Shown: positions 11,934 to 21,865 of the stretch, in pieces
How positions within the stretch are numbered: the stretch's first letter is position 1
Layout: each line of letters starts with the position of its first letter
Source: Magicicada septendecula
Taxonomy: Eukaryota > Arthropoda > Insecta > Hemiptera > Cicadidae
DNA length: 64,000 bases
Direction of reading: 5' to 3'
Assembly (NCBI GenBank): GCA_034769895.1
Contig: CM068373.1
Location: forward strand, 283,245,879-283,309,878
Translations under genes and position numbers: made by a program
Notes under the pieces: generated by a model
Databases searched by the model: none
Told to the model about the DNA's origin: nothing
Seen by the model: only the letters and a program-made list of their open reading frames with translations

Positions 11934-12268
11934 AAACTAATATTTATTCAGTTGTAACTACAGATAATTCATAAACTAAAAATGTGAATTCATACGAGAA
12001 TAATAAACGAGAACTTAATTAACTTCAGTGTTTTTTTTAAATTAACTTCAAATGTTCAGAATCTTTAATTTGTTGATTTAACGATAAATGTGACAATGTG
12101 CAAATGTGCAATAATCAACTTAGTGTATAAATAAAGTAAAAATTAACAATAATAAAAAATATAAGACAGCAAAATAAGAGTCAATGTTTTGTTTTCATTA
12201 CTTTTACCATAAAAACAAAACTGAAAATGAAATTATTATTACCTGTCTGTAGTTTTCTGCCTGTGCCG

Positions 12269-13651
12269 TTAATCTAAAGGTGTTACACCACTTATGTCGC
12301 TACCAGAGTCACTTGAGTCACTGGATTCTGTCCCCAAATTTATTACCAGTTGTTCCACGGCGTCTTCTAATATGCCTTCGTTGCTCCATGCTTCGTCAAT
12401 TACTTTCTTTGTATGCATCACTGCTTTTCTCCAATCGTCTGCAGTAACATTCGTAATCCCCTCACGTATCAATTTTTCTACTTCAGTTCCTGTAAAAGTC
12501 TTATTATTTCTTGCTACATATCCCTTTACTTGTGCCCAAATTAACTCAATGGGGTTAAAATGACAATGATACGGTGGTAATCTTACTACTTTATGGCCAT
12601 GTTCTTGCGCTACTTTGTCAATTACGTATTCCGGAAAGCGGGGTTTACAACCTGACACCAGCTCCAATAGCTCTGCTTTTTTCATGTTAACAGTCGTAGA
12701 AATGTTATGTTCATGAAGCCAGTGAATAATTTCTTCTTTACTTGTAGCTAATGTTGGCGCTTTGTCGTATATAACCGAGTGATAAGGGGCGTTATCCATT
12801 ACAACAGTTGACGGCACTGTGAGGTTTTTTAATAACGAGTCTGTGAACCACTTGGTAAAGTTTTCAGAGTTCATTTCTTAGTGGAAGTCACTCGTTTTCT
12901 TTGACTTAAAGGCATAAAAACAGTTAGGTATGAAACCTTTTGATGTCCCAGCGTGTACAATAATATATCTACCCCCTCGTCCTAAAGGTATTTTCATTGT
13001 TCCTTCCACAGTATCATCTGTCCAGCCTTTTCGTAAACTGTGACCTATGTTTAACCATGTTTCGTCTAACCAGACTATGTCTTCAATAGATTTAGTTCGA
13101 ATTTCTCGTAGAAATCTACAACGTAAGGCAACTACACTTTCACTTTCCATAAGAACTTTTCTCCCCGAAATGTTTGTAAACTTAAAACCGATATTTTGCA
13201 ATACTTTCCTAACAAATGATTTACTACCGGGAAAAAGATCAGCTGCTGCTAACGACTTATGAAGTTTATTTATTGTTGGGTGCTCTTTTCTACAATAGTA
13301 GGTATAAATACGCTGTCGAATTGCATTTTCTTGGAAAGAATCTAACTTCGTAACTTTTTTGTCTATATTTCTTTTTTTATTAGGTGTATGAAACTTGGGC
13401 TCTGTATCACTAAAATCAGTAAGAAGATCGTCTTTCTCTTTTCCTATACGTACTATAAGATTCTTCCCTACTTCGCATGCGGCAGCTGTACGCTCTAAAA
13501 TTTTATTAAAGGAAATTAACGGCCCCCCGTTTGCTTTTTCTTTTTCAAAATATTCACGTACTGAACAGATAAGTTGTCTTGCCTGTCCATTAAATACTTT
13601 CCTTTTTCTTGTCTTGCGTATACCTGAAGCACTCGTACTGGCGTCGGACAC
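12269..13651 (-). pseudogene. DDE transposase, DD82E type, one in-frame stop
   Basis: Transposase of the surrounding element; it would cut and join DNA at the terminal inverted repeats. It reads as two halves in the same frame: 13,651-12,878 (257 codons, ATG start) and 12,874-12,269. They are separated only by a TAA at 12,880-12,878 and one GAA codon, giving about 460 codons in all. The N-terminal third is basic (RKTRKRKVF) and helix-turn-helix-like. Catalytic residues are visible: D196 in WLDETW, D286 in VVMDNAPYH, E369 in FNPIELIWAQVK. The second D and the E are 82 residues apart, a spacing reported for a Tc1/mariner-related group (named Sailor, from memory). The acidic serine-rich tail (SSDSSDSGSD) is unremarkable. 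One nonsense codon is the only defect I see. Confidence 0.88.
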
Positions 13652-13991
13652 ATAGCTGAATGGATAATATTTACAATCACTATCACTTAGTCCACTAAAT
13701 ACTTAAATTTTACCACAAAATCACTTCTGAATATTAGACTAATAATCACTAAATTTAAAAAATATCACTCAATCATGCAAATGCACTAAAATATGATAAT
13801 TTTGTAAATTTTGAAACTGTTAAATTTCACTCACATCAAACCGTAGTAAACGCACTAGGCCTGCTGTTCAATTTACTACGCGCACGTGGTAACGCACAAA
13901 CAGCGGAACAACAAGTACGAGTTGACAACGCTGTGCTGTATAGTTTCGGCCAATCAGACCGCTCTAAACACCACGTCCCTCCTCACTTAGA

Positions 13992-14026
13992 GACAAACGT
14001 CAATCACTCTCCTGTAAAAATTTTGG
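13992..14026 (-). repeat. Right terminal inverted repeat of the transposon
   Basis: Complement of 11,528-11,562, followed by TA at 14,027-14,028. Confidence 0.85.
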
Positions 14027-14028
14027 TA

Positions 14029-14607
14029 TAGTACCATATGAGTTCCCCCCGAGCTCTTATGCAAACTTGATAGTGTACTCAAATTCCCTATCGGCGCCGT
14101 AAATACTTGAGCTATAGTTCAATAAATTAGTAGTAGTAGTAGCAGTAGTAGTAGTAGTAGTAGTAGCAGCAGCAGCAGCAGCAGCAGTATCCTGTCCTGG
14201 TAAGTCCGGGGGAGATGGACATACCGGAAACATTGCCAATGACTTTAGTTCCGCAACGTGTCGCAGAGAACGCTGTCCATCAGTCTACAAAATAGTTGTC
14301 GTTTGTAAACTGCAACGCGTTGTTTACCGTTCTCTTAAACCCATCATAATTGTAAGTATTTTTATTACATTTGTACTTTTAAGTACTGTCAAATATTTTT
14401 TTTATGTGCTACTGCTTTAGCTTGAATATTAACAATTGGTGATAGACTTTTTCTAAATTTGTATCCCACGTATATCAGTTTTTCGCATCCGAATAGTGTG
14501 TATTAGTTTTTAATAAAAATGTTTAAGTTATTTAGTGTTTTCTCATAAACACTTAAAAACAACACATTAATGTCGTTTCTCTAATTTTCATGAACATATC
14601 ATAGTAC
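14029..14607. other. Intergenic, with (GTA/GCA)n microsatellite
   Basis: A GTA/GCA trinucleotide tract runs from about 14,129 to 14,188. The rest shows nothing recognisable. Confidence 0.5.
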
Positions 14608-15146
14608 TGTTACGCCATTACAGAACGTTGTACATGTTTCTCGGAAGAGCCCAGCTGTAATGTTGTGTGCGTACGTGACTCTTAACATGCGAGGTAGTGT
14701 TACCTAATGCGGAACATGCTTGTACATTCGACAGTGTTGTTCGACAAGCTTCTCAACTACCCCAACAACAACAACACAAGACCGTCCTGAAGTACCCTCT
14801 AGAATTTTTGACTGCTTGTTAAGGACGCATATTATAGAATCCTGCAGACTGTAAATAGCCCATACCTGCCGCTTAGTTTTCAGTTTTATGTCGGGCGATT
14901 TACACAGTGGGTCTCAAGTGGTGTATTAGTGAAAAGTGATCATAGTGTAGAATGCTTTATAGTTGATATTATTATTTGTGTGGACAGATTAACTTGAATT
15001 ATTGTACGAGTACAATCTTGTTAAATAATTTGTTGATTACAAACTGTTAATTGTGATAATTAAAACTGGTTATTAGTTTGTTTTATTGATGACTTGTATT
15101 TTGTTTCCCACTACACCATACGACGATCAAGGAGACCTTCGTAACA
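14608..15146 (+). repeat. Solo LTR-like repeat with 4-bp target duplication
   Basis: 539 bp, TGTTACG to CTTCGTAACA. The flanks are GTAC on both sides (14,604-14,607 and 15,147-15,150), the clearest target duplication for this family, and the length suits Ty3/Gypsy integration. A TATA-like TATTATAG lies at about 14,830, and AATTAAAACTGG near the 3' end is conserved. Confidence 0.8.
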
Positions 15147-15614
15147 GTACATTTAAATTAGTCATTTAACTTTGATACGTTTGTGAAAGTTAGCGACGGC
15201 AGTACAGTACAGAGATCTTGATTACTCGGTAACAAACGTAACCGGCAACAAAGTTGTACTTACGTAACAGCTTAGTAAAGCAGACTGTCACGACACGACC
15301 ATTATCACGTTGTGAACAGCAGTCTGTTTATGGCCCTCAGGGGCGTCGTTTGCACTTCCAGCCAGGTGAAGGGATTCTAATCTAATTTTAACTGTCTCAG
15401 CACGTGTGCGCTGTATCACACGTAAACTACCCGATGCGACGCTACTACAGAATGGAATTGTCGGAAAACTCGGTAAGAGTTCCCAGCTATGGCAGCCACA
15501 AAACTTGCAAAGACCGCATTTTGTATGTTTCTACGTAAACTACAGGTCAACACTAAGCGTAAACGTAAAAAATAAGCACAAAAAATTATGCGATAATATA
15601 AAACGCGTTTTTTA
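15147..15614. other. No recognisable feature
   Basis: A short open frame (15,406-15,615, plus) has no recognisable similarity. Confidence 0.4.
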
Positions 15615-16028
15615 AGAAGTAATGGTGAAATACATCAAAGTATAGAAAATATAACAGAAGAGTGTGAAAAAGAAAAGTAGTATTTTTTGTAAATGTATAT
15701 CAAATGGACGACAACAGGTTAACAAAACAGATGTTCAGATATCTGTCGCGAAAGGAGGCAAAATCAAGTTGGATTAAACAAGCCAAAAAGGATTTAGAAA
15801 AAATAATATAAAAGCAGCAGAAACAATTGAAAGAAAATTTTTTTCGAAAAAAGTATTAAAAATGGAAGGAGTCCAGGGTAGGAGAGAGAAAAACGCGGGT
15901 TCAAAGTGGACTGAAGATAGGAAGAAGAGACATAGTAAAAAGATAAAAAAATATTGGAGAAATAAAATAATAATGAATACAAACTTGAAATTGGCATGTG
16001 GTCCTCAGATGGCCGATACAAATAAAAA
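15615..16028 (+). mobile_element. LINE 3' end (family A)
   Basis: The 3' tail of a non-LTR retrotransposon, colinear with copies at 38,240-38,530 and 40,080-40,660. Shared text includes AAATGGACGACAACAGGTTAA, GGAGTCCAGG, AAGAGACA and the terminal AGATGGCCGATACAAA followed by an A-rich tail. The degraded frame corresponds to the C-terminus seen better at 40 kb (RMDDNRLTKQIF). Confidence 0.75.
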
Positions 16029-17416
16029 AGCGGTTTTTTTCATTTTCTACGTAGAATACAGGTCTAATTTAGCTGCCTACGCGGTAAATAAAATAGTTTT
16101 CTTTTACGTAAATAAAGTAAAATTGACGTTAAGTTAACAGGTAAACTAACCTAACTGCTAACATTTCTCGCTTTTGTGAAACACACGTTAAAAAACCAAC
16201 TCAAAGTAAGGCGGGGTGGTTCAGTAGCCATCCCTTGCTTATTACTATACATATCTTCCTTTTAGTGGTAGCAGAATACATTTTCTACTAATACTCAGTT
16301 TTTGCGCAGATAACTGGAAAAACAACCAACTCAAAGCAGTATTGTATTTCAATCCTGTATTACTATGATAATTATGCATTCTTTTAGCAACTTGCATATA
16401 AATATTGCACATTTTTCGCGTCCGCACCTAGTTTTAGTCTGTAGGTTACGTAGAATACAAAAAACGCGGTAAAAATCTACTATAGAAAATTTTATCTTTG
16501 TGTCCTTCCCACCAGCATCATATTTCTCTAATTTCTATTACTTACTTGTCTATAGAGTAGATCAATGTAGATGTAAGACCATTGGGCTCACCAGAATGAC
16601 TTAGTCTGAAGTAGTGTGATTAACGGTCCCAGGCCAGTGCTCGTTCGACGGAAGAGGGGTTTTAATGGGTAGTACACTTGAGATGAAAGTCCCATACTTC
16701 GTTCGTAAATGCAGTTCCCTTCATCCTTAAAATAAAAACTATTATTAGTATTATTGTTGTTGTTGTTGTTGTTGTTGCTACACGAATCTTTAGTTTTAGA
16801 AAGATTCCGTAAATTAAGGAGTTATCCTCTCTTCTTTGCACGATTCTATTTGATTAACATTAACAGACACACATTTATGGGGGGGGGGGGAGACGTATTC
16901 AAACAGTAGGATACACTATCTCTGTACAAAATTTACACTTCACTGCTAACTGGAATACAGGATGAACACGTTATCGATGCTTCGTAATGAACGCATCTGT
17001 GTTGTTAATATTAAAGCGTTTTACAGTGGAAATCATAAGTCTGTAAGTGTGACAGGTAAATTCGTGCTCACCAGTGCACTGAGTGCAATGCAATGATTTG
17101 TGCAACAGGAAAATATATGCATCCGGGGAAACTCGAATAAGACAATTAGAAACTAGGGGCCTTCGTATTGTGTTTAAGTGTGCTTCACGCAGATTACACA
17201 ATAAACGGATGAAATACCAACTTTTAATTAAAGAACTTAATATATGGCATTAAATGTAAAGTATATAATAGTAATAACTAAAATTTGTAAAATGACATTA
17301 CCTTAATATGAACCAAATAATACTCCTAGCATCTACAATAATATTCACAAACACTAGATCAATTACATGGGATCTTGGAATCAATTCCCCTCCAGAGCTA
17401 TTAAAACTTTTAGTGT
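16029..17416. other. No gene seen; simple repeats
   Basis: (TTG)n at about 16,752-16,777 and a G tract at 16,878-16,889. The stretch 16,590-16,740, ending in AAAATAAAAACTATTATTAG and a simple repeat, has the look of a retroposon 3' tail but I cannot assign it. A motif TTTCTACGTA(G/A)A(A/C)TACAGGTC recurs at 15,528 and 16,045. Confidence 0.4.
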
Positions 17417-17760
17417 AATCTATATATATATAAAACTCAAAGTCTCAGGATTTATTTATATTGAATACAAACGCACCGATTGCCACCAAAATTTGAACAG
17501 GTAACCTCTGACACAGGGCAAAAAATACTGCTTAACTTAGAATTTGATATTCTGGCCATTTGCACGATTTAGGCTCTTTTAATTGTGGTCTTTTGTTGAC
17601 GCGTAGGAAAGATGTCAACCACCATGGAGACAAAAATTAATTACCATAGTAAAAATTAAATAAACGAATGCTATTTAGCGCATCGAAACTGTATCTTTAT
17701 CCGTTCCTGTAGTACATTTTGATGTTTTTAATATGCGATGTGGAAAAAAAGGAGTGTACT
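17417..17760 (+). mobile_element. Possible Helitron-like fragment
   Basis: Begins TCTATATATATATAAAAC, a start typical of Helitron 5' ends, and continues ACCGATTGCCACCAAAATTT and GAACAGGTAACCTCTG, a phrase I associate with insect Helitron-derived repeats. I see no 3' hairpin or CTRR end. Tentative. Confidence 0.35.
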
Positions 17761-18049
17761 AAATTCTAAATTGTCCTATTTCTTATATACAAAGATAAGA
17801 TTTGGAAGTTTACGTGATAATGGTTTTTACTTTTTAGTTTACTGATAAAGTACGTAAAAGCCATGGTTGAGGAAAACATAACGTTTAATGTATATATACA
17901 ATGCGTATAACACAGTAACACTTAAAATAAAGAATCTAACGTTTTTGAGTTAACGAGTACTTGTTCCATATAATCACTTAAAACACGCCTATTTCTAATT
18001 AAGTTACGTTTGTTAAAGTAAGACTTATAGATAATTCTTCATCTCTTCT

Positions 18050-18500
18050 TCACTACATGGCTTGGGCTAAAGCTCGTTCCGACTTCACAGAGTACATGAT
18101 GTCAAGCCATCTCTTTCTTGGACGATCAATGCTCCTCTTGGTGTTTGGTTGGCTATTTATTGGCTTTTTCTCTAACCCTGTGTCATCCATTCTTGATAAT
18201 ATGTCTACTCCATACCTTTCTTCTTTCCGGAATCCAAGAATTAATGGACTAGCTAATCCAAGAATGTGTGTTGGCCTAACTAAAGCTTCTTGAATATTTT
18301 ATTGGGTTCCTTTTTTTTCTTTTTTCACTTTCTTGTTAGACTTTGTCCTGTTCTATAGCAACGGTCCTACATGCTGTCACTCCACCTCTTCCTTGGCCAA
18401 CCAATGCTCCTCTTGGTGTTTGGTTGGCTATCTCTTGCCTCTCTCACTAATCTTCTGTCACCCATTCTTGATTTGTGTTCACTCCATATCCTTCTTCTTT
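18050..18500 (-). mobile_element. LINE 3' ORF2 end, two tandem degenerate copies
   Basis: On the minus strand 18,200-18,050 reads SRMDDTG, then KKPINSQPNTKRSI, then RPRKRWLD. This is the C-terminal signature of insect non-LTR retrotransposons (arginine-rich GRPRKRW). A second, more decayed copy (18,510-18,300) shares CCAACCAATGCTCCTCTTGG and its surroundings. Both are only the last ~60 codons. Confidence 0.6.
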
Positions 18501-18559
18501 TCGCAATACAAGAATTAATATCTGTTACATTACACGTTTATAAGTTATTTTGTAGGTAA

Positions 18560-19048
18560 ACGTGAAAGTAATATTACTTACAAGGCGATGTCATAGCCAA
18601 GAAATACACAGCTTAGATGAAAAGATCAAAGTTTGTATTTTCTTAAATAAGAGACGAATTACTAGACTCGTAGTCAAAAGAAAACTTTACTTCTGTACGT
18701 ACCGTGTTTCTGCCTCCGCGTATGAATGTTACTTTCAACAAGATAACAAAGTTTGTTGATGTCTGCCTCGCACAAGTGCTCACAGACAAACACAGAGGCA
18801 CACACAAACGGTTCACGGTCCAACATGACATTTTCTTATAACGTCTCAGTGCAAAACGACAAGTTTGATAAGATTCATATTCTGCTAAAGATATTAAATT
18901 ACGGTGGATGGATATTGAACCAGAGATGTGTGAAAACTGTTACTTATTTACAGGGTATATATTCACTAGAACGTTGCAGAAGTTTATTTTTAATAGATAC
19001 AAATTGTAGAATATAAGCAAGAAAAAGAAGCAGGCAAATGATAAGAGT
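18560..19048. other. No recognisable feature
   Basis: Short overlapping open frames on both strands look random. Confidence 0.4.
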
Positions 19049-19425
19049 ATGAGTACTTCGGCTTGCCGGGCTGTTATAAACTTTTGGTGTCCGCACGAAG
19101 TGTTGTGTAACACCACCAGCCAATCAGAAGAAAGGCAAATTCTTACTGGTTCGCTAAAACTCGTGTCCAAAAAGCACTCAATGAGAGGGACTCGACCCAC
19201 CGATTTATTGCAATATATGCATGTTTCTAGTAGGTGTTTATAAATATGTATGTCCAACTCTCAGCCACTAGCCTTAACCACAGTTCAGTGGTCACTGTCT
19301 ACGTAACCTTTGTCAGTGTTTTGCAGCCTTTTGCACTAAAGATAGCCGTCGGAGGCACGGCCAAAACGTTTGCACAAAACAAACATATACCATGGCCTTA
19401 AAGCCCGGCAAGCCGAAGTACTCAT
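19049..19425 (+). mobile_element. Hammerhead-bearing element with 24-bp terminal inverted repeats
   Basis: ATGAGTACTTCGGCTTGCCG GGCT at 19,049-19,072 is exactly complementary to 19,402-19,425. A hammerhead-like motif lies near the right end, on the plus strand. The sequence just beyond (ACATTGGAGGAAGCCCTCC, GTGAAAGC) resembles the flank of the elements ending at 46,575 and 56,163, so the true 3' end may be at about 19,450. No coding capacity. Confidence 0.7.
19331..19377 (+). ncRNA. Hammerhead ribozyme-like motif (core mutated)
   Basis: TTTTGCA helix I, core CTAAAGA (G5 to A) at 19,336-19,342, helix II GCCGT/ACGGC (loop CGGAGGC), AAAACGTT (G12 to A), TGCA helix I. The helices are intact but two catalytic guanines are adenines, so it is probably dead. 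Confidence 0.6.
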
Positions 19426-19429
19426 AACA

Positions 19430-19917
19430 TTGGAGGAAGCCCTCCGTGAAAGCCTCTGACAGAATTAAAGAACTAAAATTTTGAAAACCAAGTTACTTTT
19501 TATCACCAAAACTTTGAAACAAACGAGAGTCATCGCACTAAACTTGTTCACTATAAAATATATAATATTTGTTTCTAATTGAAACGAATTTATGTTTTTT
19601 GCTAAGTAAAAAACTACTCACTACAAACTAACAGTGCACACATAGCAGCAGATAAGCTGCAAACTAGTTCTATAGCGAAACATGTACAAAACTAATTTAT
19701 CGATGACGAATTTAAAGCAGAATATACAATGTTCAGGTTTTACTGCTGTTTTGATAACTGGGTAAAAAGCAATAAACCTTTACGATTTATTTCCGCGTTC
19801 CACGATTTGTGCAAAATTAAAATTTGTATTTGCATTTCATTTTGAATACTTGCTACAACATAACAAATTGTTGTTTTATTTAAATTTGTGGAGCCCCACA
19901 ATTTTTGGAGCGCCAAT
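19430..19917. other. AT-rich flank with a primer-binding-like motif
   Basis: At 19,876-19,900 the minus strand reads TTGGCGCTCCAAAAATTGTG, resembling the leader seen inside the Gypsy element at 26,940-26,980 and beside the old LTR at 5,320. It lies outside the left LTR, where host DNA would be expected. Confidence 0.45.
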
Positions 19918-21535
19918 TTACAACATAACAAATTGAAGTTTATTTAAATTAATTTAACTTGTGTAGCCTCATGCTTTCGGGACAATTATTTATACAACGC
20001 AAGTTAACCAATATAATGCATTTATATATGTTGTATTGAATTCATAGGTGTAATCGTAATAAGAAGATGAAACGTTATTTAAGTTTAAAATCGTTCCATT
20101 ATATATTTATTTAAACAACATCTCTCATATCGGACATTAAACAATAACTCATTATTAAATCGTTTGTACGAAATTTTCGTACATAACTTATTGCTAAGAA
20201 ATTACATATATAAGTTATATACAACTCTTATTATCTAATTGTCATTACTTTAAAAAGTTTATTTTGCTCTCGGCTTACTCATGGTGTGTTCATATTTTTG
20301 CAATTGCTGATTCATTAGCTTCAAAAAATGAATTTACTTCTATTCAAACTTCTTTTAAATTACTTTGTTTTACTTTCTACTGCATATGCATTCTTTTGTT
20401 TATCATTAAAGACTTTACTAATTACGTTAATTCAAAAACTACTTATTTCTCTTATCATTTACGTTACTAAATTCTAAATTTGATACAAGCAATATTATTA
20501 TAATTTTTACTGCTTTTACATTTATGTATCATTTATTAATTTTAATATTGGTTGAATGTCTTTCATTCAAACTTTAATTAGTGTCTTTCAACTGTCTGTA
20601 ATTAAATGTTCTTTTATCACCTCCTTTGACGTGGTTATTCATCTGTACGTCCTCCGTGTCCTCTGCATGTGCTTCTGGTCCTCTGGTCGTGTCCTCTATG
20701 TGTGTTGATTAACAGTCGTCTCGTCTCACCTCATATGCTGCCGGTGTGTCCATAGACCTCATCGTATGTATTTTGTAGCTCTGGCGGTATAGCTAGTTGA
20801 TCCTGTGACTCTTACGATAATTGTGAATTTGTGTCGTCGACTGACGTAGCCTCCTGCGGCAATGGTTGAATCGAGAAGAAAAAACTTTATTAGCGCGACT
20901 GGGTATTTATAGTCAGGTCGTGCAAAATTTCCTGTCTGAACACTTTTCAACTTGTCAGATTCTGTCGAGGCGTCACTTCCCCCCCCACTCCGGCTCAATT
21001 CACTATTTTCGCCTATTATCGCGAATTACGAAGTTTGTTTCACCTCACTCGATGCTCAATCGATCACTAATTTCTATGTGATTACTATACTAAATTGCAC
21101 TTCTTTTTTATGGTATTCACAAAAAGAGTTATTAATTTTTTACGTATAGTAATTGCGCTTTTCGTCACCTCTGTATGGTTTTTTAACATTTTATTTATCT
21201 ATAATTTCTACACACTTTGGTGTCTTTTGTTTTATCCTATCGTACATACTTTTCTATTAATTAACAATAAACATATAACTATTCTACTTGAAAAGGGTAG
21301 GTTACATTTCAGGAACGGACAGGTTTCACACACACTAACAAAATACGCGCGTACACAACGCTAGCGACAGGTGTGTCGAAACTGCATGTCCAGCATGAAT
21401 TCTGTACTCCCTATTTTTACTACGATTCAGCTTATGCAATCTGAATCATGTTTATTAATTTATATTTATTCATTTTTATTATTTATTTTATTTATTTAGG
21501 CAATGCACAGTATCATTACTGTTTGTACTGATGCA
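19918..21535 (-). repeat. 3' LTR of the Gypsy element (left copy)
   Basis: Starts, on the minus strand, TGCATCAGTACAAACAG. It contains a TATAAATA-type box (rc of about 20,905) and matches 26,983-28,566 closely. At 1.6 kb it is long for a Gypsy LTR. The inner boundary is supported by the adjacent purine-rich tract. The outer edge blends into a tandemly repeated leader-like motif. Confidence 0.85.
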
Positions 21536-21865
21536 TTATTTCCCAGCTTGGTGAAAAAAAATTTTTTAATACAAAATTTAAAATTTTTTTTCTCTGCCTT
21601 TTTATTAGATAAATAATATGTATTGTTTTTTATTTATCGACATATTTATTTGTTTTATGTGCGATTAATAATGAGTATTCGATTTTTCAATTGTACCCTT
21701 ATTTGGAGATTTTTTAAGCAAGTATTCCCCCCTCTATGCGAGTAGAGTTGATGCATTTATTGTAGGTACAATCGCCGTTTTGTTTCGTATCATTCGCTTT
21801 AATCATGGTTCCTTTTTATTCGTTCTAGTGGCCCAGTTATTACGAATGGAATTTTCTTAAAGAGC

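Larger units (their letters stand above)
11528..14026 (-). mobile_element. Tc1/mariner-related DNA transposon (DD82E)
   Basis: A 2.5-kb element bounded by ~35-bp terminal inverted repeats. The left end is CTACAATTTTTACAGGAGAG and on to GATTGACGTTTG; the right end is the complement, from CAAACGTCAATC to TGTAAAAATTTTGG. TA dinucleotides flank both ends (11,526-11,527 and 14,027-14,028), as expected of the IS630-Tc1-mariner group. It holds one transposase gene on the minus strand (12,269-13,651). A 176-bp foldback repeat is nested between the left end and the gene. The transposase has one stop codon, so this copy is inactive, but the rest looks recent. Confidence 0.88.

Noticed and set aside
21536-21865. 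Possible envelope gene downstream of the Gypsy pol
   Set aside because: The interval between pol and the 3' LTR is short, AT-rich and has no signal peptide or membrane frame.
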